Virus record (IMG/VR): IMGVR_UViG_3300049728_000159
Coordinates: 1 to 64,000 of that record
Direction: 5' to 3' (one strand)
Length of the DNA: 64,000 bases
Source of the DNA: a virus
The translations under genes and the position numbers were made by a program. The notes beneath the pieces are model-generated. The model made no database searches, was not told the origin of the DNA, and saw nothing but the letters and a program-made list of their open reading frames with translations. This document shows, one piece after another, positions 42,273 through 50,616 of this stretch (the first letter of the stretch is position 1; every line of letters begins with the position of its first letter).

Positions 42273-42944
42273 ATGGCTGAAAGCCTATTTTCCAAAATGC
42301 GTACCCTCGTGATGGCGCATGCTCATGAAGCAGCCGATGCCGCCATCGATATGGACTCCATTCCTGTCCTCACACAGAAGGTTCGGGAGTTCGAACAGAA
42401 CATCGATACCACCAAGCACCTGGCGGCGGTCGCGGCGGCCAACGTCACGACCCTCCAAAGCCAGCACGATGCCAAGCAGGCACAGATCAACGAGAGCACC
42501 GCTCGCGCCAAGGCCTGGAAGTCAAAGGGCGACCCGACTTCATTGGGTTATGCCAAGAATGAGGTCGATCAGATCCTCCTCCACCAGAATGAACTGGCGG
42601 CCATTCAGTCACAGCTTGACGCGGCTCAGGCCAACTCTATCGCGCTTGACGGAGCCAAGGACAAACTGGTAGCGAAGCATCAGGAGATCTACTCCCGTTT
42701 GCAGCTGCTCAAGTCCAAGGATGCCGGTGCTGCTGCTCTGGGTCAGGCAACCAAGAACCTCCAGCAGATCCAGTCGTTCGCTACAGACGCCCTGAATGGT
42801 GAGAGCGTCGACAACATCTCTGACCGTATCGATGCCAAGTCGAATGTGGCCAAGGAAGAGTTCAACCGCACCATCGCCGACATGTCCACTCCTCCTGATC
42901 CTCTCAAGGATGAGAAGGCCGACGCACTGCTGGCTTCTCTGTAA
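42273..42944 (+). CDS. PspA/IM30 (ESCRT-III-like) family protein
   Basis: 223 residues, almost entirely helical coiled coil. MAESLFSKMRTLVMAHAHEAADAA at the start matches the amphipathic membrane-binding helix of PspA-type proteins, followed by long heptad helices (EFEQNIDTTKHLAAVAAANV). Family members form oligomers on damaged or strained membranes. AAAGGAAC ribosome site. Its pairing with a TPM protein, a vWA-like protein and a pseudokinase is the basis for calling this a membrane-maintenance cassette. Confidence 0.72.
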   Translation: MAESLFSKMRTLVMAHAHEAADAAIDMDSIPVLTQKVREFEQNIDTTKHLAAVAAANVTTLQSQHDAKQAQINESTARAKAWKSKGDPTSLGYAKNEVDQILLHQNELAAIQSQLDAAQANSIALDGAKDKLVAKHQEIYSRLQLLKSKDAGAAALGQATKNLQQIQSFATDALNGESVDNISDRIDAKSNVAKEEFNRTIADMSTPPDPLKDEKADALLASL

Positions 42945-42965
42945 GCCAATTGCAGAAGGAGAGAA

Positions 42966-43178
42966 ATGAGAGCATTACAACAGGGTGAGGGTAGAACCGG
43001 AACCATTCAAGTGGGCGATAGGGTGACTATCGTGAGTGATGGAATTGCCACAAAAGGTGACCGCATTACTGGCGAAGTAGCAAGTTTCGTCGGAAACGGA
43101 CATGAGACTGTGGTGTTGTCCCGTGATAGTGCGGGTTACACTTACAGTGGAAGAACAATCAACGCTGAAAAGATCTAG
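42966..43178 (+). CDS. small barrel-like protein
   Basis: 70 residues with AGGAGAGAA site. VGDRVTIVSDG ... GEVASFVGNG resembles small SH3/KOW-type barrels. Followed by a GNRA hairpin. Function unknown. Confidence 0.55.
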   Translation: MRALQQGEGRTGTIQVGDRVTIVSDGIATKGDRITGEVASFVGNGHETVVLSRDSAGYTYSGRTINAEKI

Positions 43179-43192
43179 TGCACAATCGGAGT

Positions 43193-43210
43193 GCGGGTCG
43201 AAAGGCCCGC
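43193..43210 (+). promoter_or_regulatory. GAAA-tetraloop hairpin
   Basis: Seven-pair stem GCGGGTC/GGCCCGC (one G-U pair) with a GAAA loop, 15 bases after a stop and 16 before an ATG. No T-run follows. Probably an RNA processing or stability hairpin. Confidence 0.55.
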
Positions 43211-43226
43211 ATTTCAGGTGATCCCG

Positions 43227-43601
43227 ATGAAGATGTACATTCCCTCCATAGGCGATGAGATCGTTCTTACTTCCAACTGGGAGTTTGGACTTTGGAATGA
43301 GAGACGAAATTACGATTTTCTTGTGTTTCTAGGGGATGTCACCAAGGAGTACTGGGACTATTTCTACTCTAACAAGAGTATGAAATCAAGACCCTGTGTC
43401 ATTCCAAAGGGATCTCTTCTCAAGATAGATCGGATCTACATTCGCAAGGGAGTTTCTGACTACGACTCGATCACCTTCTACTGGAAGGGACTTCCACCAA
43501 AGCCAGGATCCAAGTCGAAGAAGACTCGTGCAATTCGATTCTGGGTCAAGTTGGAAGACGCCAACAAGATTGAGTTCAAGAAGGCATCTGATCATGCCTA
43601 A
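43227..43601 (+). CDS. hypothetical protein, conserved phage type
   Basis: 124 residues from ATG 43227 (AGGTG site). MYIPSIGDEIVLTSNWEF, DRIYIRKGV and RFWVKLEDANKIEF are features I associate with an uncharacterised protein family in large phages. Beta-rich. Overlaps the next gene by 8 bases. Confidence 0.65.
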   Translation: MKMYIPSIGDEIVLTSNWEFGLWNERRNYDFLVFLGDVTKEYWDYFYSNKSMKSRPCVIPKGSLLKIDRIYIRKGVSDYDSITFYWKGLPPKPGSKSKKTRAIRFWVKLEDANKIEFKKASDHA

Positions 43602-43878
43602 GCGTCACACACAAATCGCCGCCGAAATTCTGACCCTGACTTCCGACCGGGAATGGGACATGATTCTTCCCATGGAAGACAAGATACGATACATCGGCAA
43701 GGTCATTGAAGATCATGTGAAGTCGTTCACCGAACATCTCATCTGTCCAGACAGCGGCGTCCGATACTTTACAGAACGTGAAATCCAAGCATTGCGCAAG
43801 GAAACCGATGAGTTTTTTGCCAGTTTGAAACCAGTCGAGGAACATCATGAAGATCCTAACCGAACTGCCAACCCCTGA
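43594..43878 (+). CDS. hypothetical protein
   Basis: 94 residues from ATG 43594. Helical and acidic, one Cys. Overlaps both neighbours (8 and 32 bases). No motif. Confidence 0.55.
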   Translation: MPKRHTQIAAEILTLTSDREWDMILPMEDKIRYIGKVIEDHVKSFTEHLICPDSGVRYFTEREIQALRKETDEFFASLKPVEEHHEDPNRTANP

Positions 43879-44356
43879 GAACTTCTACCTGCAGTTGGTA
43901 CGAGAAGGACTCAAGATCGAGGACCCAGCAAATCCTCGTGATCACATGCTTATTCCCACTGGCCTGATTCTGCTCCCCAATCCCAAGAACAACGCTGTCA
44001 TTCCACCTCGTGTAATTCTGGCGGTCCTCATTGGAGAGAAAGCCTATCCAGTGACTCTCAATGAGCAGGAAGTGAGAGAGTTTGCTCAGTTCTCTACCAA
44101 TCAAGCTGACAATCTTCGTGTTCAGGAAGAGACCCTTCGTCGCGATCGTGGACTTGAAACTCGCTTCCAGGTGATTGATCGCGAGGACCAGGAGCATGGA
44201 GCCGAACGTGACCGGGCTGAGAGGCTCCGGCTGCGCCAGGAAGCACGACGGACAGGCGAGTACCTGATCGGAGAAGGCCGTGCTCACAGAGTCACTCCAC
44301 AGGCTCAGCTTAAAACCAAGAGACTCTTTCTAGAACAAGAACAAGACGAATTGTAA
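43847..44356 (+). CDS. hypothetical protein with coiled-coil tail
   Basis: 169 residues. A folded N-terminal part (about 1-80) is followed by a long charged helix rich in Arg/Glu (about 90-145). Its TAA stop is the TAA of promoter copy 10. No family recognised. Confidence 0.6.
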   Translation: MKILTELPTPENFYLQLVREGLKIEDPANPRDHMLIPTGLILLPNPKNNAVIPPRVILAVLIGEKAYPVTLNEQEVREFAQFSTNQADNLRVQEETLRRDRGLETRFQVIDREDQEHGAERDRAERLRLRQEARRTGEYLIGEGRAHRVTPQAQLKTKRLFLEQEQDEL

Positions 44357-44382
44357 CCGATCCAACCCTAGTTTCCGTAGAG
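44354..44382 (+). promoter_or_regulatory. phage promoter motif, copy 10
   Basis: TAACCG (44354-44359), 17 bases, GTAGAG (44377-44382), 6 bases, ATG 44389. TAA doubles as the upstream stop. Confidence 0.82.
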
Positions 44383-44388
44383 GATGGC

Positions 44389-45519
44389 ATGAGTACTGCT
44401 GTGTTAGTGCAAGGAATGGTGTGGGGTGATGAAGGAAAGGGAGCGACTGTCGACTTTCTTTCTCGTGAACTCGGAGCCACCCTCAATGTCAGATTCAACG
44501 GTGGTCCTCAGGCCGCACACAATGTAGTTCTCCCTGATAAGAAACATCACACGTTTGCTCAGTTTGGTTCTGGCTCATTTTCTCCCAAGGTGAGGACTCA
44601 TCTGTCCAAGTACATGATGGTGAATCCCATCGCACAGATGAACGAAGCCGATCATCTGATCGAGCTTGGAATCAAGAACATCTGGGATCGATTGACCGTA
44701 CACCGGAAGTGTGTGATCGTTACTCCACTCCATGTGATTGTGAATCGGATGCTCGAAGAGGAGCGCGGCGAAGGTCGTCATGGCAGCTGCGGCCAAGGAA
44801 TTGGGGAAGCTCGTAGGATGTCCCTGGAGAACCCTGACATCACGCTCTATGCCGGCGATCTATTCGACAGACGAAGAGTGGCTGACATCTTGGAGATGCA
44901 GGTCCATCACTACATCGGGATGTACAAGGATTTCCTCGCTCGTAAGGATGCCGGTATCAAGCAGAGCAATCTGGAGTTCGCTCAGTTGTACTACAATTGG
45001 CCCGGTCAAGTCGTGAATGAGATGCCGACTGAGAACGTGATGATCTTCGAAGGCGCGCAGGGAGTGCTCTTGGATGAACTTCATGGCGATCCTCCTTTCT
45101 ACACCTGGACTGACTGCACCTTCGGCAATGCATACAAACTCCTGACAAAAGCTGAGTTCGAAGGAACGATCAAGAGAATTGGATGCTTCCGGACATACTT
45201 CACGCGGCACGGCGCTGGTCCATTTCCGACTGAATATCAAACGAACGATGTTGTTGAGGATCAGGATCTCGTTAGGATGATGTTGCAACGAGGAGAACTT
45301 CACAACACGAACGGATCCTGGCAAGGCCCCTGGCGCGTGGGCAAGTTCGATTTCGACGTCGCCAAGAAGGCCATAGGCATCATCGGTGGTCTCGATGAGA
45401 TTGCTCTCAGCCACAACGACGTTGTTGCGACTGACGTCTACTTCAAGGACAAGCTGGGTGTTCCGGTTTCCATCATGGGGTATGGTCCCACCTGGAAGGA
45501 AAGGCACTGGACGATATGA
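44389..45519 (+). CDS. adenylosuccinate synthetase-family enzyme (PurA or PurZ-like)
   Basis: 376 residues, shorter than bacterial PurA (about 430). GMVWGDEGKG (9-18) holds the catalytic Asp14 and GGPQAAHN the His44 of PurA. RHGSCGQGIGEARRM differs from the usual T-T-x-R-G-I-G-P loop and looks closer to phage and archaeal members that make 2-aminoadenylosuccinate. Classical PurZ replaces the catalytic Asp, which is kept here, so either PurA or the Asp-retaining PurZ0 group fits. No DatZ or MazZ gene is seen in the window. Makes a purine succinate from IMP or dGMP. Confidence 0.82.
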   Translation: MSTAVLVQGMVWGDEGKGATVDFLSRELGATLNVRFNGGPQAAHNVVLPDKKHHTFAQFGSGSFSPKVRTHLSKYMMVNPIAQMNEADHLIELGIKNIWDRLTVHRKCVIVTPLHVIVNRMLEEERGEGRHGSCGQGIGEARRMSLENPDITLYAGDLFDRRRVADILEMQVHHYIGMYKDFLARKDAGIKQSNLEFAQLYYNWPGQVVNEMPTENVMIFEGAQGVLLDELHGDPPFYTWTDCTFGNAYKLLTKAEFEGTIKRIGCFRTYFTRHGAGPFPTEYQTNDVVEDQDLVRMMLQRGELHNTNGSWQGPWRVGKFDFDVAKKAIGIIGGLDEIALSHNDVVATDVYFKDKLGVPVSIMGYGPTWKERHWTI

Positions 45520-45614
45520 CCATCACGTTCTCTTGCGGCTCTTCGTAGCGCGGCTTCCCTCAGCTTTTGTCTATGCTCAGGACTCTTTTCACGATTCTTC
45601 AATTTATCAGACAT
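45438..45614 (-). CDS. possible small NUMOD3-like open frame
   Basis: 58 codons overlapping the end of the PurA-family gene. The first 25 residues (REKSPEHRQKLREAALRRA) resemble the NUMOD3 helix of homing endonucleases; the rest is antisense to the upstream enzyme. Likely a remnant or chance. Confidence 0.25.
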   Translation of the reverse strand: MSDKLKNREKSPEHRQKLREAALRRAARERDGHIVQCLSFQVGPYPMMETGTPSLSLK

Positions 45615-45895
45615 GGCTGTACGTTTGCTGATATCTGACCAGTACTCCGTTCTTAGATCCGTGTATCTTTTGCATTCTTCGGGAGTCCTTCTTTTCCCAG
45701 TCTGGGCAACACGTTGATGCTCTAAGTACGGCGCTGGCCCTGTCTAGGTTCATCATCTCCAACTCACCAGAGATCCGACTATTATGCGCTTCACGACGGA
45801 CGAAATCCATGAATCCCTCGCGATCGTACTCCTCAAGGATTTCGACGAGACCGCTCACGTTGGAGACTTTCTGTCAATGCACTCTTGGCTCTCAT
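45607..45895 (-). pseudogene. truncated, frameshifted paralogue of the next minus-strand gene
   Basis: From ATG 45895 one frame reads MRAKSALTESLQ, then the neighbouring frame (from about 45858) reads LVEILEEYDREGFMDFVRRE. These two pieces match the start of the 45.9-46.7 kb protein (MKSALLKLA ... EEFIENYDRGRFLEFVKRN). Only the first ~90 residues remain, with a one-base shift between them. Confidence 0.6.
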
Positions 45896-45903
45896 GATTC
45901 TCC

Positions 45904-46671
45904 CTACTCTAACTCTCTTCGACGAGGTGGAGCACCGATACCTTCCTGACGCCAGTCTTTGAGTTGCTGCTTTGCTCCTGGCTCAGGTTTGTCACCAAAC
46001 TTTCCAGCAAAGGCATTCCAGTACTCGTCTTCCATGCCAGTCATGTCACCAATGTTGGAGCAGAACTTTTTGGCCTTGTTATAGGAAAGTCTCCTCCACC
46101 AATCACCGAGAACCTGTTCACCCCAAAGCGCGATGATGTCCTCTACTCCTACCACTGAGAGCATAGAGGCATAGTAGTCCTGACCAGCGAGCACCTGGTT
46201 GGCGACCTTGATCCAGGGAACATTAGCCAGAGTGATCTTCTTCAGAATCTCTTCGGCACCAGGTTCGTACTCACTGGTGTAGCGATCCGAATTGTAGCAT
46301 GCTCCGAAATAGGCATCCATGGCTTGCTCACCGGAGAAGTGCTCCAAGAATGCATTGGGGAACTTCATCCCGATTGCACTGAAGGCATACCGACCCACTG
46401 GGTAGGGAAGGTCCATTCCGGTGGACCCAGGGTTCATGCTGACAAGCTCTTCGGCGCAGCGAGTGACGAGCTTCTTATACATGAGAGCCGAGGCCTTGTC
46501 AGTGATGTAGTGCTCAAGGATGCTCACTGAATTGTACTCATCAGCATTTCTCTTCACGAACTCGAGGAATCTTCCCCTGTCGTAGTTCTCGATGAACTCT
46601 TCAATTTCTCCACCGGGTTCACGAAGAGCGATGTCGCTACCAACTGCGAGTTTCAGCAATGCACTTTTCAT
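45904..46671 (-). CDS. hypothetical helical protein
   Basis: 255 residues with AGGAGATCT before the ATG. Helical throughout, basic C-terminus (PPRRRELE). First 70 residues are duplicated in the decayed copy downstream. Last gene of a minus-strand trio (48.5 to 45.9 kb). No family recognised. Confidence 0.65.
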   Translation of the reverse strand: MKSALLKLAVGSDIALREPGGEIEEFIENYDRGRFLEFVKRNADEYNSVSILEHYITDKASALMYKKLVTRCAEELVSMNPGSTGMDLPYPVGRYAFSAIGMKFPNAFLEHFSGEQAMDAYFGACYNSDRYTSEYEPGAEEILKKITLANVPWIKVANQVLAGQDYYASMLSVVGVEDIIALWGEQVLGDWWRRLSYNKAKKFCSNIGDMTGMEDEYWNAFAGKFGDKPEPGAKQQLKDWRQEGIGAPPRRRELE

Positions 46672-46678
46672 AGATCTC

Positions 46679-47905
46679 CTATTCGTGAGCCCAGTCGTAC
46701 ATCAGTTGCAGGAGCATGTCATCCAGAGGCTTGGGGATCTTCAGAACACCCTGCCCGGCTGCTGCTTCTAGATATCCCTCGAGACACCGACTGTTCATCA
46801 TCTTGAATGCCGCTTCGTCAAAGTCCATGTTGACCTTCTTGCCCACAGCCGCCGCCAGAACATTCATACCAACGAGAGCCGCAGAGTAACTGTCGAACAT
46901 AGGATTCAGATCGCCAACTAGATCCCTGGCAGACATCAGGTGAAGGATCTTGTGCACATTCTCCGACAGCTTTCGGTCTGGATTGAGTGCGGCTTCCGGC
47001 ATGAAAGCGAGTGCTGGTTCCTTCTTGTAAACTGCCTTCAGTGGTACGAGGAGGTCCTGAGGCAAGACACTCAGGGTATTCAGGTCGAATGGTATGCCGT
47101 TCTTCTTGGCCACTGCTCGCATCATCTGAGCGATGGGTTTCTCTTGCGACCGATTCTTAGCCTCTTCTCCCCACTGATTGGCGCTGAAGATAGGAGTGTC
47201 GTTGGCATTCCAGATCGTGAAGTCCTTCCCCTGATTAGAGGATACAGCATATCGGGAGATGCCATTCTGCTGAAAGACAAAGAAGTCGCCAACTCCTTGA
47301 TACTGAGTCGCTCCTCTTCCCACGCACCAAGAAACATGATGCCGAGGGTTATCGCAAAGGAGCTTAACAGCAGCCAGGACATCCGGAGCAGAGGACTGTG
47401 GGCACTTGTAAACTGTCCAGCCGCCGCTGTCGTAGATGATCTTCGATCCCTTCTTGATGATTGCTTCCTCTTGTGGAGTGTAGACGGACTTCTTGCCTTC
47501 CTCCAGCTTGGGAACCTTCTTCTCCTCGATAGCCTCCAGCGTGGTCTCTAGCTCCTCAAGGTTGCGGTATCTGTCGAGACTACGATCTTGAGCAGCCAGC
47601 TGCTGTTTGTCTAGAGCGTTGCAATAGGATTTGATCAGAGGCTTGACTTTGTAGTCATCCTCTCCCAGAACGAATCCGGGAGGAGTTTCTTTGAAGAGCA
47701 ACTTGAGCAGGAAGAAGTAGATCTGCTTGCCGATTCCAGAGGCCTGAACTTCTTTGGGCACCAGGTTGTCTAGACGACTAAACAGGCGCGAGACGCCGAT
47801 CTCATCCTTCGGAAAATCAGGATTGCCGCCGAACCGAGCCTGTGCCTCTTTGATGACAGCATTGGAGGCAGCGTCCTTCAGGAGACTTGACATGAATCTA
47901 GGCAT
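46679..47905 (-). CDS. large hypothetical protein
   Basis: 408 residues with GAGGAGACC site; ATG overlaps the upstream stop (TAATG). Helical N- and C-terminal parts flank a beta-rich middle (about 165-230: HHVSWCVGRG, GDFFVFQQNGISRYAVS) that resembles the nucleic-acid- or substrate-binding core of PcfJ-type mobile-element proteins by pattern only. No firm assignment. Confidence 0.65.
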   Translation of the reverse strand: MPRFMSSLLKDAASNAVIKEAQARFGGNPDFPKDEIGVSRLFSRLDNLVPKEVQASGIGKQIYFFLLKLLFKETPPGFVLGEDDYKVKPLIKSYCNALDKQQLAAQDRSLDRYRNLEELETTLEAIEEKKVPKLEEGKKSVYTPQEEAIIKKGSKIIYDSGGWTVYKCPQSSAPDVLAAVKLLCDNPRHHVSWCVGRGATQYQGVGDFFVFQQNGISRYAVSSNQGKDFTIWNANDTPIFSANQWGEEAKNRSQEKPIAQMMRAVAKKNGIPFDLNTLSVLPQDLLVPLKAVYKKEPALAFMPEAALNPDRKLSENVHKILHLMSARDLVGDLNPMFDSYSAALVGMNVLAAAVGKKVNMDFDEAAFKMMNSRCLEGYLEAAAGQGVLKIPKPLDDMLLQLMYDWAHE

Positions 47906-48480
47906 TATGGTCTCCTCTTCTTGGGTGGCTCAACTGTGATCCCAGGCAGTTCTTCCCAATCCTGTTCAGGCAAATCTTGACCCATTTCTTCTAGCTCCTC
48001 GACGTAGGCAGCCCAGATCTTGGGTCTTGTCTTGATAGCTGGCTCGCCGGCAGGAAATCTTGTCTTCAGAACCTCAGTGGCATACCAGAAGGCCAGGTTG
48101 GCCTGGGTCGCGATTTGAGGCTCTCCCTTGGGGAATGGTTTGTTGCCTATCTGCTCGACATATCCGATCGCACTCTTCACTGAGGTTGCGAGAGTATCTT
48201 CAGCAGCAGGCCACTCTCCGATACCCACGAGATCCATGTACTTGAGCAAAGCAAGTGGATCTCCTCCTCTGATGAGAGTTTCCTCTTGCGTTCCGTTCCT
48301 CACACGCTGGTTACGTGGAACAGCTTCCATCATCTTCACAATGAGAGCCGGATTGGTATTCGACTCTTTCTTGAAGACAGACTGGACATTCGATGAGAAG
48401 TGTAACCTCTCAAGGTCGTTGACGACTTTCGGAAATTCACGAGGCGAAATGGCGCAGGGCATAAGAAAGTGAGTACCCAT
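47905..48480 (-). CDS. hypothetical protein with W-x2-AE / FPxGE repeats
   Basis: 191 residues. Repeated units of the form W-x2-AE-x-T-I ... Y-x4-PFPKGEPQI and FPAGEPAI recall a helical repeat used in phage proteins of unknown role. Start lies 5 bases from the divergent Toprim gene; no Shine-Dalgarno is visible. First gene of the trio. Confidence 0.62.
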   Translation of the reverse strand: MGTHFLMPCAISPREFPKVVNDLERLHFSSNVQSVFKKESNTNPALIVKMMEAVPRNQRVRNGTQEETLIRGGDPLALLKYMDLVGIGEWPAAEDTLATSVKSAIGYVEQIGNKPFPKGEPQIATQANLAFWYATEVLKTRFPAGEPAIKTRPKIWAAYVEELEEMGQDLPEQDWEELPGITVEPPKKRRP

Positions 48481-48485
48481 AATGC

Positions 48486-49373
48486 ATGGGAAAGACTAAA
48501 TCCTTTGTCAAAAAACTGTTCATTGATCCTTGCCCACTTCTTGAGTACTTCGTCAATGAAGACGATGACGACATCATCAAGGCCATAGTGGGAACCGATG
48601 GGATTCAGGAGATGCTGGATGTCCATACTGTCTTCCCTGAGTATGCTGCCCACATCGCCCAACGCATGAAGATTCCTTACACTCCCCACTACCCACCAAT
48701 CTCGCTTGAAGAGACTATGGCCTTCCTGAGTCGACCCATCAGTGAACGGGTGACCAAATTTCTGACCGACCGGAAGTTTCCACTCGAGGTCGCTCCGAAC
48801 TACGGAATCTCCAGCTGGAAATGGGAACCCCATCAGTATACGTCATGGAAGAACTACTTTCCATTCAACCGGGATGCGATGCTTATCTCAAGTGCTATCC
48901 TGGCCAACCTGGGATTCGTTGTCGACCTCACTCAAGAAGAGTTCATGACCTGCCCCAGCTACGATCGACAGGGAAATCTGAACTGCCTGGTCTTCCGCTT
49001 CGTGGACGATCACATCAGCAGTCTCATGTGTAAGTGGCTTTTCTCTCATGGGAGACAAGCCACCTTTGGACTTCAGAAGGTTGACCCCTCCAAGCCGGTC
49101 TATGTCGTCGAAGGTCTATACGATCACATCGCCTGTGATCTCATGGAGGAAGGACAGAGCGTAGGATTGGGATCTGCCTTCGCTTCGGAGGCTCACTTCA
49201 AGTTCATGGAAGGACTTGACATCATCTTCCTCCTCGACTCTGATGAGACCGGACTGAAATACTCCCAGCGTCTTCAGCGAGAAGGATACAAAGTTAGATT
49301 CCTGAATGACGAGTTCAAGGATCCTTGGGAATACTTCGAAGCGGGAAGGAATTTGAAGTTCAATCCATCCTAA
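48486..49373 (+). CDS. Toprim-domain primase-like protein
   Basis: 295 residues. The C-terminal half is a Toprim fold: VYVVEGLYDHIA (Glu about 204), GLGSAFAS, and FLLDSDETG with the DxD pair (about 244-246), then DPWEYF. DnaG-type primases and phage primase-helicases use this fold to hold metal during RNA primer synthesis. No N-terminal zinc finger is seen. CATAAT lies just before the ATG and no ribosome site is visible. TAA stop is the TAA of promoter copy 11. Confidence 0.75.
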   Translation: MGKTKSFVKKLFIDPCPLLEYFVNEDDDDIIKAIVGTDGIQEMLDVHTVFPEYAAHIAQRMKIPYTPHYPPISLEETMAFLSRPISERVTKFLTDRKFPLEVAPNYGISSWKWEPHQYTSWKNYFPFNRDAMLISSAILANLGFVVDLTQEEFMTCPSYDRQGNLNCLVFRFVDDHISSLMCKWLFSHGRQATFGLQKVDPSKPVYVVEGLYDHIACDLMEEGQSVGLGSAFASEAHFKFMEGLDIIFLLDSDETGLKYSQRLQREGYKVRFLNDEFKDPWEYFEAGRNLKFNPS

Positions 49374-49399
49374 CCGTTTCTCGCATGAGTTCCGTAGAG
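49371..49399 (+). promoter_or_regulatory. phage promoter motif, copy 11
   Basis: TAACCG (49371-49376), 17 bases, GTAGAG (49394-49399), 6 bases, ATG 49406. TAA doubles as the primase-like gene's stop. Confidence 0.82.
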
Positions 49400-49405
49400 A
49401 AGCTC

Positions 49406-50119
49406 ATGGCGAAGATTGAAGTAACACTCTTGAAAGCTCTCCGGATCGATATCGACGCAGCCCTCCTGTCCGTTGGCCAAAAGCATGGCGTGACCATCAA
49501 GGGTGCGGGTGCCTCATACGATCGTGACGGTAACAGCGGAAACATGAAACTCGAAATCCTGTCGGTCACCACAAGTGGCGCGGCGGTCGATATGCGGGCA
49601 CTCAACTTCCCCAAGTACTGCCACATGTTTGGCCTTGATCCCAGCGACTTCAATGCCAAGTTCATTGTCCGTGGCGAAGAGATCCAGATCATCGGCATCG
49701 AACCTAAGCGCACGACCTATCCCATCGTGGGCAAGAACACCCGCACCGGCAAGGTCATGTTGTATCGGGACGAAGACGTCAAGATGGCTCTGAAACACTT
49801 CCGCGTTGGACCGGCTCCTGTTGTGCCGGCACCGCTCTTCGGCAATGTGCCAGTTTCAGTTCCTCCGATTCCTGCTCCCAAGGCTCCCGTCGCCAAGAAG
49901 GGATTTGCCGATTCGGCTCGCATCGTCACCCTGACTTCCACCAATCCGTATAAGGCTGGTTCCAAGGCTGCCAACACATTCGATCTGCTCGCCAGCGTGG
50001 GCACGGTCGGCAAGTTCAAGGCTGCGGTTGCCGCCGCTCCTGGAAAGTACGATCCTTCGTACCTGACCTGGTGCACCGCTCCTCACGGCAATCAACCGGC
50101 ATACATCTCGATCCAGTAG
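49406..50119 (+). CDS. hypothetical protein
   Basis: 237 residues. ATG 49406 is chosen by the promoter rule over in-frame ATGs at 49325 and 49385. Compact N-terminal domain (about 1-135, with RDGNSGNMKLEI and GKNTRTGKVMLY), Ala/Pro-rich linker (about 138-165) and a small C-terminal domain. I recall similar proteins in phages and plasmids but no function. Confidence 0.65.
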   Translation: MAKIEVTLLKALRIDIDAALLSVGQKHGVTIKGAGASYDRDGNSGNMKLEILSVTTSGAAVDMRALNFPKYCHMFGLDPSDFNAKFIVRGEEIQIIGIEPKRTTYPIVGKNTRTGKVMLYRDEDVKMALKHFRVGPAPVVPAPLFGNVPVSVPPIPAPKAPVAKKGFADSARIVTLTSTNPYKAGSKAANTFDLLASVGTVGKFKAAVAAAPGKYDPSYLTWCTAPHGNQPAYISIQ

Positions 50120-50128
50120 GAGGGGACA

Positions 50129-50389
50129 ATGTTTCCTGTAGCACATATCAAGCACGAATGGAGAAGCGACTATCAGGCTCGCTTCTCCGATGCCTGTCTG
50201 GCTCTTGAAGAGGATGGCTGGACGGAATATCGCATCAACCCACCCTGCTCAACCTCAAAGGTTCCTCTACTGTTCATGCGCCCAGAATGGGATCGTCCCA
50301 TCGTAAGTACGGTAGACGATCTCCACCCTGAATCCGCAAAGGCGCTGTACTGGAAACCGACCGGCATCGCCAAGGAAAGAGGACTCTAA
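50129..50389 (+). CDS. small hypothetical protein
   Basis: 86 residues with AGGAGGGG site. Trp-rich. Stop overlaps the next ATG (TAATG). No motif. Confidence 0.6.
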   Translation: MFPVAHIKHEWRSDYQARFSDACLALEEDGWTEYRINPPCSTSKVPLLFMRPEWDRPIVSTVDDLHPESAKALYWKPTGIAKERGL

Positions 50390-50616
50390 TGGGCCTCGGA
50401 AACAATCGCGACTACAAGACAAACGATCGGCGAGTACGTCACAACCTGACTGTCCATGCCAAGATCATGGACGCTCTTGTCATCTCAGGGTCGAGCCGCG
50501 AAGCTGCCTCTGAGAAAGCCTACAAGTCCCTGGTTGCGAAGGATGAACTGTACAAGAAAGCCATCCTTTGCTTGGAAGCGGAGCGACTCGCTCGCACAGG
50601 AAAGAAGGAAGAATAA
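50389..50616 (+). CDS. small basic hypothetical protein
   Basis: 75 residues, helical, Lys/Arg-rich. Start overlaps the previous stop and the stop overlaps the next start. GGAGGA-type site inside the previous gene. Confidence 0.58.
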   Translation: MGLGNNRDYKTNDRRVRHNLTVHAKIMDALVISGSSREAASEKAYKSLVAKDELYKKAILCLEAERLARTGKKEE

